Positions 9,549 through 17,901 are shown, counted from the stretch's first letter. The stretch is DNA of 38,649 bases from Gemmataceae bacterium (GCA_028288765.1 JAQGHQ010000557.1:1-38649), one strand, 5' to 3'. A program made the numbers and translations. Notes: generated by a model not told the origin, from the letters alone.

Positions 9549-10790
9549 TTACTTACTGAACCCGGCGTCGGTGCCGAACAGCTCGGCGGCGCCGGCGGTC
9601 ACGACCGCAGTCCCCGGGGCCGGGCCGGCGGCCAGCACGGCAGTGCCCCCGTGGACGTACCGGACGCTCACCCGGCGCCGGGCGTACGTCCGCTCCCCAG
9701 TCCGCTCGTACACCCAGGCCCCGCCGTTGATGTCGAACACCACGGCGGCCCACGGGGCGGTCAGGCTGGTGGCTTCGTCCCTGAGCGGGAGCGTGACCCC
9801 GACCCGCTCGCCGGGGCGATACGCGGTCCCGCGGTTGTCCAGTTCGTAGTACAGGTCCGCCGTCCCGGCGGTCGGGTTGGCGGCCGGCGGGGCGGCCACC
9901 GGGGTGGCCGGATGGGTCGTGCCCCCGGGCCGGTTGGTCAGCCCGCCGATCGCCGCGGGCGCGGCGGCGTCGACCTCCGGCAGGTCGCCGACGTACACCG
10001 GGACCCTCACCCAGACCCGGTCCAGGTTGACCACCTCGAACAGGGCGGCCCCGGCCGGGACGGTCTGCCCGGGCAGCGCCGACATGGTCCGGATCAGGCC
10101 GTCCGCGGGGGCTTCGACGGGGAGCGGGGCGGTCGTCCCCCCCTCGATGTCGCCGACCAGCTTGTTCAACAGATTCCGGCGGGAGACCGCACCGTCCCGG
10201 GCCTTCGCCGCGATGTCCACCTGGGCCTGGGCCTCGTCCACCATCCGCCCGCTCCCGGCCTCCCCCTTGAACAGCCGTTTCGCGCGGTCCAGGGCGATGT
10301 TCGCGGCCTTGAGCTGTTCCTCGGCGTTTTGAACCTGCGCTTCGGCCTCGACACTCGTCGCGGTCAGGTTGGCCCGGCCGACCGGGTCGAGCAGGGGCAG
10401 GAACTGGAACACGGGCTGACCCCGCTTGACCACCAACCCGGGGGCCGGCGTGATGCCGGGGTTCGGCTTGAGGGTCCCGGCGAGCGGAGCGGACACGATC
10501 ACCGCCCGGCCGGGCGGGACGACCGTCTCGCCCCCGTACACCCGCATCCGCTTCATCGGCTTCCGCTCGACCGTCCCGGTCCGGATCGCCAGCCGGGCCT
10601 CGGCCTCCGGGGTGAGGGTAATGGCGATCTGATCCTCTTTGAGCGGCTTCGACACGGTCGCCGGGATCGCCGGGGGCGGGGGCTTGGCGTCCCCACCCGG
10701 CTTCCCGACCAGCCACCACGCGGCCCCGGCCACCCCGCTCGCGAGCAGGGAGACGACGAAGCCGGTCAGAAGTCCGTTGCGGTAGGACAT
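9549..10790 (-). CDS. RND efflux periplasmic adaptor subunit (HlyD/CusB family)
   Basis: A 413-residue membrane-fusion protein. An N-terminal membrane anchor (residues 8-27, GLLTGFVVSLLASGVAG...) is followed by a Pro-rich linker (GGDAKPPPPAIP). The body has a beta-barrel/lipoyl part (VSAPLAGTLKPNPG, LVVKRGQPVFQFLPLLDP), an alpha-hairpin (VEAEAQVQNAEEQLKAANIALDRA, given in pieces: AEAQVQNAEEQL, ANIALDRAKRLF), the second lipoyl half (PVEAPADGLIRTMSALPGQ) and a membrane-proximal domain. It links the inner-membrane pump to the TolC-like channel across the periplasm. Its ATG is 26 bases from the stop of the DUF2314 gene, which supports one transcript. Confidence 0.9.
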   Translation of the reverse strand: MSYRNGLLTGFVVSLLASGVAGAAWWLVGKPGGDAKPPPPAIPATVSKPLKEDQIAITLTPEAEARLAIRTGTVERKPMKRMRVYGGETVVPPGRAVIVSAPLAGTLKPNPGITPAPGLVVKRGQPVFQFLPLLDPVGRANLTATSVEAEAQVQNAEEQLKAANIALDRAKRLFKGEAGSGRMVDEAQAQVDIAAKARDGAVSRRNLLNKLVGDIEGGTTAPLPVEAPADGLIRTMSALPGQTVPAGAALFEVVNLDRVWVRVPVYVGDLPEVDAAAPAAIGGLTNRPGGTTHPATPVAAPPAANPTAGTADLYYELDNRGTAYRPGERVGVTLPLRDEATSLTAPWAAVVFDINGGAWVYERTGERTYARRRVSVRYVHGGTAVLAAGPAPGTAVVTAGAAELFGTDAGFSK

Positions 10791-10816
10791 GGGTTTTTCA
10801 GGTAGGACACGGACGA

Positions 10817-11308
10817 TCAGTCGATGACGAACGGTAGACCCTTGTCGAACTCGGCCCGCTTGTCTGCAGGCAGGGCCTCCCGGAGTACCCGGATGGTGTA
10901 CCCGCCGACGAGCTTACGGTTCTCGAGGTACATCCAGTCGGAGATCTTCGCTGCCTCCGCGGTGATCTCATCCCCGAGTTTGACTTTGGAAACCATCTGC
11001 GGGTCGTTGTTGATCTTGCCCCGGAACTTCTGGCCGTCGAAGCGGACGTCGCTCAGCCACATGTGCTCGGTTTGTCCCCCGTCCGCGATCGGTACTTTAA
11101 CCGAAAAGCCCGACTGTCTGGCTTTGGGGGACCGCAGCGCGGCAGTGAATTTGCCAACCTCGGCCCGCGCCTTCTCGATCGCCGCGTTCATCCTCGGGTC
11201 GTCGTCCGCCACCACGGTGAAGTTGCCCGGCGGTTCGGAGCTCCCTGTCTTCCCACAACCTGCGACTGCCGTGACGGCGACCAGTAGGAGTCCGATGCGT
11301 CGAACCAT
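10817..11308 (-). CDS. DUF2314 lipoprotein
   Basis: A 163-residue protein; the start is set at 11308 because GGAGG lies 9 bases upstream and the resulting N-terminus is a lipoprotein signal (MVRRIGLLLVAVTAVAGC, lipobox VAGC, Cys18). The mature part carries the DUF2314 (YegJ-like) pattern: DPRMNAAIEKARAEVGKF, then TEHMWLSDVRFDGQKFRGKI with NNDPQMV, and ISDWMYLENRKLVGGYTIRV at the end. The function of the domain is unknown. It lies between the TolC-like gene and the adaptor gene in the efflux operon, so it may be an accessory subunit or simply a passenger; nothing in the sequence decides this. Confidence 0.85.
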   Translation of the reverse strand: MVRRIGLLLVAVTAVAGCGKTGSSEPPGNFTVVADDDPRMNAAIEKARAEVGKFTAALRSPKARQSGFSVKVPIADGGQTEHMWLSDVRFDGQKFRGKINNDPQMVSKVKLGDEITAEAAKISDWMYLENRKLVGGYTIRVLREALPADKRAEFDKGLPFVID

Positions 11309-11366
11309 CCGATTGCCTCCACGTTTCAGACCCCCCGCCACGTCGTCAACGGTTCACCCGGGGCAA

Positions 11367-11406
11367 CGCCCTGGGCTATGTTGTCCCAGTCCTTCGGGCT
11401 GAAAAC
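11367..11406. repeat. Dispersed intergenic repeat, copy A
   Basis: A 22-base block (11367-11388), followed after two variable bases by CCTTCGG..TGAA.AC, recurs almost unchanged at 28342-28382. The reverse strand reads through it as WDNIAQG in one frame, which produces spurious short frames. It fills much of the 129-base gap between the TolC-like gene and the DUF2314 gene. Both copies are non-coding and intergenic. Confidence 0.75.
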
Positions 11407-11437
11407 TTCGGGCACCTCGAAGGGATACACCTGTCGA

Positions 11438-12778
11438 CTACCGCAGCCGCCGGCCGACGCCCCGTTCCAGCTCGGCCCAGGCTCGCCGCAGGTCGGCGTA
11501 AAGGAGGGCCTCGCGGGCGTAGGTGTCAATCAGCTGGCGGTTCGTCTCCAGCACGATCAGGTATGGGACGTTCCCCTCTTTGTACGCCGTCTCGGCCCGG
11601 CGGATCGCTGCTTCCACCTCCGGACGGGTCTTCTGCTGGAGGAAGTCGAGCTCCGCCCGGCCCTGTCGGTATCGGGCGTAGGCCAGCCGGACGTCGAGGA
11701 CGACCTGATTCTGGACCGTCTGTCGGCGGCGGTCGAGCTGTTCCCACTCGGCCTTCGCCCGGCCGATCCCGCCCTGGTTCTGGTTGAAGATCGGGACGGT
11801 CATCCGCAGGGCCGGGCTGACCTCGTGCCCGGTCACCCGCCCGCTGGTCGCGTCCACGAGCCCGAGGAACCGGACCCAGCCGAGCTTGGCGATCTTTAGC
11901 CGGGCGGCCGCCGCCCGGGCGGCATCGGCGGCGGCGGCGGCGTCCGGGCGGGTCGCGACGGCCTCGGCCACCAGGTCTTCGACCGGGAACTCGGTCTTCG
12001 GGTTGAACAACAGATTGTCCGGGAGGAGCGGGAACGTCTGGGCCGAGAGCCCGGTCAAGTTCCGGACCCGCTCGACGGCCGCGGTTACGTCGTACCCGGC
12101 CCGGGTCAAATCCTGGCCGGCCTGGAGGACGTCGATGCGGGCGGTCGAGAGCTCGAGTGGGCTGGCGTCCCCGGCCTTCAGGCGGGTCTCCGCGATCTCC
12201 GCGATCCGCCCCCGGAGGGTGACCGCCCGTTCGGCCACCCGGACCCGATCGTGGGCGAGCTGGAGGTCGGCGTAGGCCTGACGGGTGTCGCGGATCAGGT
12301 CGAGGGCGAGCTGGGTGACCCGGCCGGAGGCCCGGTCGTTCTCGGCGGTCGCCGCCTTCAACCGGATCGGGCGGAGCCAGATGCTTTCGATCGGGAAGTC
12401 GACCAGCCACTTGAGTGGCTTGTTGTCGGCCGGCCAGTAGTAAACGAACTCGGGGTTCGGGAGGAGGCCGGCCTGGACCAGGTCCGCCCGGGTCAGGTCG
12501 AGTTCGACCAGGGCCTCGCGGAACGCGGCGTTGTTCCAGAGGGCGAGCAGGACGGCCTCGTCCTCGGCCAGGGGCTGACCGGCCGCCAGCCCCTCCGGGA
12601 CGATCAGCTGGTCGGGAGAAGCCTTCGGCCCGATCGACTGCCCGAAGCGGGCTTCAACCGAGTGAGAGACGGTCCCCCGGTCACGCCCGTGAGGGGACAT
12701 ACAGCCGGTGACCATCACTGTCACGGCCATGACCCACCAGTGCGTGGGGAATGGAGACCTGGCCTCGGGGACGGTCAT
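11438..12778 (-). CDS. TolC/CusC-like outer-membrane efflux lipoprotein
   Basis: A 446-residue outer-membrane channel of the OEP family, first gene of the leftward efflux operon. A lipobox VTGC (Cys26) follows a hydrophobic segment MAVTVMV, as in CusC-type channels, so the protein is probably lipidated; an internal ATG at 12730 would give a shorter signal. Two similar halves of long helices are visible: LWNNAAFREALVELDLTRADLVQAGLLPNPEF (in pieces: NNAAFREALVELDL, LVQAGLLPNPEF) with TRQAYADLQLAHDRV, and later TRPDAAAAADAARAAAARLKIAK with RLAYARYRQGRAELDFLQQK. It forms the trimeric exit duct for the RND pump. The gene is divergent from the PepSY-like gene, with 191 bases between starts. Confidence 0.88.
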   Translation of the reverse strand: MTVPEARSPFPTHWWVMAVTVMVTGCMSPHGRDRGTVSHSVEARFGQSIGPKASPDQLIVPEGLAAGQPLAEDEAVLLALWNNAAFREALVELDLTRADLVQAGLLPNPEFVYYWPADNKPLKWLVDFPIESIWLRPIRLKAATAENDRASGRVTQLALDLIRDTRQAYADLQLAHDRVRVAERAVTLRGRIAEIAETRLKAGDASPLELSTARIDVLQAGQDLTRAGYDVTAAVERVRNLTGLSAQTFPLLPDNLLFNPKTEFPVEDLVAEAVATRPDAAAAADAARAAAARLKIAKLGWVRFLGLVDATSGRVTGHEVSPALRMTVPIFNQNQGGIGRAKAEWEQLDRRRQTVQNQVVLDVRLAYARYRQGRAELDFLQQKTRPEVEAAIRRAETAYKEGNVPYLIVLETNRQLIDTYAREALLYADLRRAWAELERGVGRRLR

Positions 12779-12969
12779 GAAGCTTGCCCCGGTTCCCGAA
12801 ATATCCCGTCTTACGCCGGCTCACAGCCGGTACGCTTTGTACACCCCGTATTATCGGCAGAGAAGAATGCACCGGAGATAAGATCTGCTTTATCTGTCGA
12901 CCCGGGTACACTCATACCGGAGGTCGGTCCCCGCCGGGGGTGGCCATCGGTATTCCCGAGGAGCGCGCC

Positions 12970-13467
12970 ATGTGGCAAAGTGCCAGAGTGGTCGGAGGGG
13001 CCGTCCTGGTTCTGCTCGGCATGACCCCTGTGGTCCGGGCCGACGGGGAGAAGGTCCCACTTGATCAGCTCCCGAAGGCGGTAACGGAGGCACTGAAGAA
13101 GCGGTTTCCGAAGGCCGAGCTGGTCGAGGCCACGAAGGAGACCGAGGGTGCTAAGACGACGGAGTACGACGTCACGGTCAAGGAGAACGGGAAGACGATC
13201 GACGTCACTCTTACGCCCGAGGGCCTGATCACCCAGCTGGTGAAGGAGATCGCGGCGAAGGACCTGCCGAAGACGGTGGCCGCGGCCCTGGCGAAGAAGT
13301 TCCCGAAGGCGACGTTCAAGAGCTACGAGCAAGTCGTCTCCGTCAAAGACGGGAAGGAAACCACGGACCACTACGAGGTCGAGCTGGAGACGGCGGGCAA
13401 TAAGACCATCGAGATCGAGATCACCCCCGACGGGAAGATCACGAGCATGGAAGAAAAGAAGGAATGA
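12970..13467 (+). CDS. Exported tandem PepSY-like protein
   Basis: A 165-residue protein; ATG at 12970 preceded by GAGGAG. A signal peptide (MWQSARVVGGAVLVLLG, cleavage after VRA near residue 24) leads to two similar halves: DQLPKAVTEALKKRFPKAEL and KDLPKTVAAALAKKFPKATF, each followed by a beta-hairpin region (EYDVTVKENGKTIDVTL and HYEVELETAGNKTIEIEI) ending in TPEG/TPDG. This is the PepSY-like (DUF2874-type) repeat. Such domains are found in periplasmic proteins and are proposed inhibitors or binders; the ligand here is unknown. It is very rich in Lys and Glu. It is divergent from the efflux operon. Confidence 0.8.
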   Translation: MWQSARVVGGAVLVLLGMTPVVRADGEKVPLDQLPKAVTEALKKRFPKAELVEATKETEGAKTTEYDVTVKENGKTIDVTLTPEGLITQLVKEIAAKDLPKTVAAALAKKFPKATFKSYEQVVSVKDGKETTDHYEVELETAGNKTIEIEITPDGKITSMEEKKE

Positions 13468-13544
13468 GTCGGAGTCGTGTCCGGAGTGACGTGTGTGTGT
13501 GACGGCCCGGGGATTGGCGGCGCGGAAGGGCAGGGGAACTCGAC

Positions 13545-14600
13545 ATGGCCTTCGTCGTGAACACGTCCGAAAAGACCGCCGGTGACCGGACCGGCACGGT
13601 GTTCGAATTGACCGACACCGCCGGGACGGTGCGGGCGGAAGTGTGGCCGGGCTGGGGGTTCAACTGCCTCCGCTGGCAGGTCCGGCAACCGGACGGGCCC
13701 TGGGGCGACATCCTGTTCACCGCCCCGGACTGGGAAACGAACCCCGTCCCGACCCGGAGCGGGCACCCGATCCTGTTCCCCTTCCCGGGGCGTCTCCGGG
13801 ACGGCCGGTTCACGGTCGGCGGGAAAAGTTATCAACTCCCCCTCAACGATTCGACGAAGCAGCACGCGATCCACGGGTTCACCCCGCGCAACCCGTGGCG
13901 GGTCGTCGACTCGAACGGGGACGACGAGTTCGCGTTCGTCACCGGCCAGTTCAACCTGAGAGAAGACTTGCCATCGGCCACCGGCCAGTGGCCAGCCGAC
14001 TTCAACCTGAACGTCACCTACCGCCTCCACACCGACCGCTTACGGGTCGATGTGGCGGTCGAGAACCTCGGCCCCGGCCCGCTCCCGTTCGGGCTGGGAT
14101 ATCACCCGTACTTCCGTCTACCCGGCGTCGCGGACCCGGACGTCGGCCGGTACGTCCTCCGGGCGAACGTCGATCAGGTCTGGGAGACGGACGCGAACAA
14201 CCTGCCCACCGGGTGGCGAAAGGACGTGCCTCCGGAACTCGATTTTCGCCGCCCGCGGCCGGTCGGCGCGACGCCCCTCGACAACGTGTTCACGAACGTG
14301 ACCGCAAAGCCGACCGGGCTGGTCGACCTGGTCGAGCTGGCCGTCCTCTCGCACCCGGAGGCCGCCGGCCGGCTCCGCATCACGGCCGATGCCGCGTTCC
14401 GCGAGTTGGTCCTGTTCACCCCCCCTCACCGGAGGGCGGTCGCGATCGAGCCGTACACGTGTTCGGCCGACGCGGCGAACTTTCACGACCGCGGCATCGA
14501 CTCCGGCTGGCGCCGGCTCGAAGCCGGGGACGAGTGGGAAGCCCGGGTCGAGTACCAGTGGCAGTCCACCCCGGATGACCGGGGGGAGGAGTCCAGCTGA
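13545..14600 (+). CDS. Aldose 1-epimerase family protein (GalM-like)
   Basis: A 351-residue protein of the galactose mutarotase fold. Seen: GHPILFPFPGRLRDGRF (73-89), the HAIHGF motif (107-112), GYHPYF with a conserved His (about 187), and AIEPYTC with the likely catalytic Glu (about 302). The GalM reaction interconverts alpha and beta anomers of aldoses using this His/Glu pair; related members act on glucose-6-phosphate, and the substrate cannot be set here. There is no signal peptide. It lies 77 bases after the PepSY-like gene, the gap holding a short GT run. Confidence 0.88.
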   Translation: MAFVVNTSEKTAGDRTGTVFELTDTAGTVRAEVWPGWGFNCLRWQVRQPDGPWGDILFTAPDWETNPVPTRSGHPILFPFPGRLRDGRFTVGGKSYQLPLNDSTKQHAIHGFTPRNPWRVVDSNGDDEFAFVTGQFNLREDLPSATGQWPADFNLNVTYRLHTDRLRVDVAVENLGPGPLPFGLGYHPYFRLPGVADPDVGRYVLRANVDQVWETDANNLPTGWRKDVPPELDFRRPRPVGATPLDNVFTNVTAKPTGLVDLVELAVLSHPEAAGRLRITADAAFRELVLFTPPHRRAVAIEPYTCSADAANFHDRGIDSGWRRLEAGDEWEARVEYQWQSTPDDRGEESS

Positions 14601-14820
14601 CGGGATGAAAAATCAGCGGGGCGCACACCTCCCCGGCGGCCGAATCGTTTGTTTGCTTCCCCCCTAAAAAAAGGCTAGTGTTGCCTGGCTTTGGCGGTGC
14701 CAGCCGTGCCGCGGCCGATGGGATCGACCCGGTCCTGATTCCGACGTCCGCCCCCGCCCACGGGCACCGTCTCCCGGACCGTTCAGTCGCAGCTCATCGG
14801 ACGTCGATCAGGGGGCGGGG

Positions 14821-16185
14821 ATGCTGGGGAAGATGGCGCTCGGGAAGTACCGGCTTCTCCACCCGCTCGGGAGCGGGAGTAACGCCGAGGTGTTCCTCGC
14901 CGAGCATGTCAAGCACCCGGGCCGCCGGGTGGTGGTCAAGCGGGTCCACGACCACGTCGTCACCCACCCCAAGTTCCCGCAGCTGTTCGAGGCCGAAGTC
15001 CGCTCGATGCGGAACTTCACCCACCCGTACGCGGTCCGCCTCCTCGACGCCTCCCTCGACGACCCGCTCGGCCCGTGCCTGGTGATGGAGTACGTCCCCG
15101 GGCTCACGCTCGAAGACCTGCTCCGAAAGCAACGCCGGCTCGACCCGCCGCGCGTCGCCCGGCTCCTCGGGTATCTCTGCCACGCCCTCCAGGCCGCCCA
15201 CGACGCCGGGATCATCCACCGCGATCTGAAGCCGGCGAACCTGATGGTGACGACCCTCGGGCGGCCGGGCGAGTCGATCAAGGTCATGGACTTCGGGTTC
15301 GCCGGGTTCGTCACCAAGCCGCACATCCAGCTCGCCGAGCTCACCGGGCACGGGCCGATCTACGCGATCGGGACGCCGGCGTACGTCAGCCCCGAGATGA
15401 TCCGGGGCGACCCGGTCGACCCCCGGAGCGACCTGTACAGCGTCGGGGTGATCCTTTTCGAACTCCTCACCGGCCGGCTCCCGTTCGACCACGACCGGCA
15501 GGACAAGCTGCTCGCCGCGCACGTGCGGGAGGCCCCGCCGCGGATGCACAAGATCGGCTGCGGCCACGTCCCCCCGGGGGTGGAGGGGGTGGTCCAGCTC
15601 GCCCTGTCGAAGTACCCGAACGAGCGGCAGCAATCCGCGCGGGAACTCGCCGAGGAGTTCGGCCGGGCGATCGGGGAAGACGTTTGGGACCAGAGCACCC
15701 CGGTGGGGGAGGAACCGGGCGACCGGCCGGTGGTGGTCCACCACACCCCCCCGGTCGCGCGGCCGGCCCCGGACCTCCCGCCCGACCCGTACCTGGTGTC
15801 GGACGCGTTCGAGGTCACGATGCCGGACCGGCTGGCCGCCGCGAAGCTCCGCGGGTTCGTGGAAGACGTCGGCGGAGAAGTGCTCGCCAGCGACCCGGGC
15901 GTGATCCTCCTCCGGCTCGGCGCGCCGGCCGGGTACAAACCGGCCCCGCCCGGTAAGACCGGGTTGTTCGGGTGGCTCGCCACCCTCCGCCAGCCGGGCG
16001 TGGCCCGCGGGCAGGAACCGATCGAGCTCGAATTCCGGATGGAGAAGCCGGACCCGTCGTTCGCCCGCCTCCGGGTGTCCGTCATCTGCCGCCCGCTCAA
16101 GGAGTACCCGCCGCAGAACCGCACCTTGTGGCAGGAGCGGTGCGGCAAACTCCACACCATGCTCCGCCAGTACCTCGGGGCTTAA
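14821..16185 (+). CDS. Hanks-type serine/threonine protein kinase
   Basis: A 454-residue kinase. Motifs in order: Gly-rich loop LGSGSNAEVF (16-25), Lys40 in VVVKRV, HRDLKPAN (133-140), DFG (157-159), GTPAYVSPEM (184-193) and SDLYSVGVILFELLTG (203-218). All residues needed for catalysis are present, so the kinase should be active. Unlike many bacterial PknB-type kinases it has no transmembrane segment and no PASTA repeats. After the kinase domain comes a Pro-rich linker (about 300-325) and a C-terminal region of about 130 residues (SDAFEVTMPDRLAAAKLRGF ... LEFRMEKPDPSFARLRVSV, given as separate pieces) that I do not recognise. Substrate unknown. It is followed by an inverted heptamer array. 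Confidence 0.93.
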   Translation: MLGKMALGKYRLLHPLGSGSNAEVFLAEHVKHPGRRVVVKRVHDHVVTHPKFPQLFEAEVRSMRNFTHPYAVRLLDASLDDPLGPCLVMEYVPGLTLEDLLRKQRRLDPPRVARLLGYLCHALQAAHDAGIIHRDLKPANLMVTTLGRPGESIKVMDFGFAGFVTKPHIQLAELTGHGPIYAIGTPAYVSPEMIRGDPVDPRSDLYSVGVILFELLTGRLPFDHDRQDKLLAAHVREAPPRMHKIGCGHVPPGVEGVVQLALSKYPNERQQSARELAEEFGRAIGEDVWDQSTPVGEEPGDRPVVVHHTPPVARPAPDLPPDPYLVSDAFEVTMPDRLAAAKLRGFVEDVGGEVLASDPGVILLRLGAPAGYKPAPPGKTGLFGWLATLRQPGVARGQEPIELEFRMEKPDPSFARLRVSVICRPLKEYPPQNRTLWQERCGKLHTMLRQYLGA

Positions 16186-16191
16186 ACCGAA

Positions 16192-16283
16192 GTCTTCAAG
16201 TCGCAAGTCCTCTGCCGGGAGCGGGAGGCTCGCTTTGCCCTTTTAGGGACTTGTGACTTGCGACTTGAAGACTTGCGACTTGT
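16192..16283. repeat. Inverted heptamer arrays after the kinase gene
   Basis: The left array (16192-16209) and right array (16248-16283) are built from the same 7-base unit in opposite orientation: AAGTCNC-like on the left and five GACTTGN units on the right (with one 1-base slip at 16269). Eighteen bases of the left arm (16192-16209) pair perfectly with 16255-16272. The array begins 6 bases after the kinase stop and ends 63 bases before the phosphofructokinase start. As RNA it could form a long stem and act as a terminator between the two genes. Confidence 0.85.
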
Positions 16284-16346
16284 TCCCGTCGGCCCCCTAC
16301 ACTTCCTCTTTACGGGTCCCTCTCCCGGCACCTTTGGGGGCGGCTG

Positions 16347-17765
16347 ATGAAGCGGATCGGGATTCTCACGGCCGGGGGGGACACCCCGGCCCTGAACGCC
16401 ACTATCCACGGGGCGGTCACCCGGGCGAGCCAGCGGAAGATCGAGGTCTACGGGCTGATCAAGGGGTTCAGCAGTCTGTTCAACCCCCGCGTCCCGCACG
16501 TCCCCCTGAACCCGCTCTACACCCCCATTCCCGAACTCGACCCGACCATGGGCGGGACCCTGATCGGGGCGTCCCGCGATTACGTGGACGCGAACGACAC
16601 GGCCGGCATCAACCTCATCGCCGACCGCCTCGAGAAGCTCGGGATCGAGGGCGTGATCTGCATCGGCGGGGACGGCACCCTGAACGGGATGCAGGCCCTG
16701 TGCGAACGCCTGCCGACCGTGTTGGCCCCCAAGACGATCGACAACGACCTGGGGCTGAACTACCACAGCGAGGCGGACGAGTGGGTCCGGCTGCCCGACG
16801 ACCCTGCGGCGCCCCAGACCCTCGGCCCGATCGGGGTCATCGAAAAGGACGGGCACCGGTACACCCGGCTGGCGTCGCGGAACCGGTTCGACCTCGACCA
16901 GATGGTGAACTACGTCACCCCCGGGTACGCGACCGCCGTGTTCGTGTCGGCGATGGGCGTCCAGCGGGTCCGGACGACCGCCGAGAGTCACCGCCGGATC
17001 GCGATCGTGGAGGTCATGGGCCGGCACTCCGGGTACATCGCCCTCGGGGCCGCGTACGGCCAGCCGGACGTCCTCCTCGTCCCCGAGAGCCGGCTGGACG
17101 TGGACACCCTGGTGGAACGGGTGAAGGGGATCTACGACCTCCAGAAGCACTGCGTGATCGTCTGCGGGGAGGGGATCGTGGACGCCCAGGGACAGGAACT
17201 CGGGGCCGAGCTCGACTCCACCGACCCGGCCGGGAACCTGATTCTGACCGGGGCGGCGGAGACCCTCCGGTCGGTGCTCATCAAGCGGCTGGGGGACTCG
17301 TACTTCACGAGCAAGCGGCGGAACGAGTCGGCCAAGGCGGCGGTGTTCACCCGGAAACTGGGGCACACCCAGCGGGGCGGCCGGCCGATCCGGTTCGACC
17401 GGTTCCACGCGGCCCAACTCGGCGGGCACGCGGTCGACATGCTCTTGCGGGGGCAGCTGAACGCGGTCTCGATCCTCCAGTACACCCGGGACAAGGGGTT
17501 CCACCTGAGCGAGTCGTACGCGAACGACTTCCGCGACCGGTGGGGGCTGATCCACGCCCGGCAGATGCACGAGGAGTTCTACGACCCCCACCTGATGCGG
17601 CCGAGCGAGATCGGGATCGACTACCTCCGCCCGATCTTCAACAACGCCGTCGGGGCGGACGACGTCGAGGTCCTCCGGTCCGACCTGTTCGACCCCAGCC
17701 ACCTGAAGATGCCGTACCACTCGGTGAATACCGACGTGAACAAGCGGATCCGGTACCTCGAATAA
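16347..17765 (+). CDS. 6-phosphofructokinase with mixed donor signature
   Basis: A 472-residue phosphofructokinase-family enzyme that phosphorylates fructose 6-phosphate. Seen: GILTAGGDTPALNA (5-18), CIGGDGTLNG (105-114), APKTIDNDL (127-135), VEVMGRHSGYIAL (221-233) and LGHTQRGGRP. Gly110 in GGDG is the residue expected for ATP users, whereas Lys129 in PKTIDND is the residue expected for pyrophosphate users, so the donor is uncertain. Between TIDNDL and TPGYATAVF there are about 55 residues not found in short bacterial enzymes, and the C-terminus is also extended. ATG at 16347; upstream GGGGGCGGCTG gives a loose ribosome-binding site. The stop codon overlaps a heptamer array. Confidence 0.9.
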   Translation: MKRIGILTAGGDTPALNATIHGAVTRASQRKIEVYGLIKGFSSLFNPRVPHVPLNPLYTPIPELDPTMGGTLIGASRDYVDANDTAGINLIADRLEKLGIEGVICIGGDGTLNGMQALCERLPTVLAPKTIDNDLGLNYHSEADEWVRLPDDPAAPQTLGPIGVIEKDGHRYTRLASRNRFDLDQMVNYVTPGYATAVFVSAMGVQRVRTTAESHRRIAIVEVMGRHSGYIALGAAYGQPDVLLVPESRLDVDTLVERVKGIYDLQKHCVIVCGEGIVDAQGQELGAELDSTDPAGNLILTGAAETLRSVLIKRLGDSYFTSKRRNESAKAAVFTRKLGHTQRGGRPIRFDRFHAAQLGGHAVDMLLRGQLNAVSILQYTRDKGFHLSESYANDFRDRWGLIHARQMHEEFYDPHLMRPSEIGIDYLRPIFNNAVGADDVEVLRSDLFDPSHLKMPYHSVNTDVNKRIRYLE

Positions 17766-17901
17766 TGCGCAATACGGAGTTCGGAATCCGGAATAATAGA
17801 ACCAGGGCCCCGGCGTCCGTACCCGCGGTGCTTCCTTCCCGACACGACTCACGATACCGGACTGATGTCTGATATTCCGCAACCCGAATTCCGCGTTCCA
17901 C
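17764..17901. repeat. Inverted heptamer arrays between pfk-like and RlmI-like genes
   Basis: Left array 17764-17798: AATGCGC, AATACGG, AGTTCGG, AATCCGG, AATAATA, consensus AATNCGG, starting within the stop codon of the phosphofructokinase gene. Right array 17874-17901: ATTCCGC, AACCCGA, ATTCCGC, GTTCCAC, roughly the reverse complement, and read as codons 4-13 of the methyltransferase gene. The pair frames the 99-base gap between the two genes. Confidence 0.7.

Noticed and set aside
8346..10805. An 819-residue open frame on the plus strand
   Set aside because: Antisense shadow of the RND pump and adaptor genes; low-complexity Arg/Gly/Asp composition, no signal or domain.
14653..14681. Promoter for the kinase gene (TTGCTT, 17 bases, TAGTGT)
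   Set aside because: Spacing is right, but only about half the bases of each box match; too weak to list as a feature.
16192..16283. Possible small CRISPR array
   Set aside because: The units are 7 bases long with no unique spacers, and the two arms are inverted; a CRISPR array has direct repeats of 20 or more bases with spacers of similar length.
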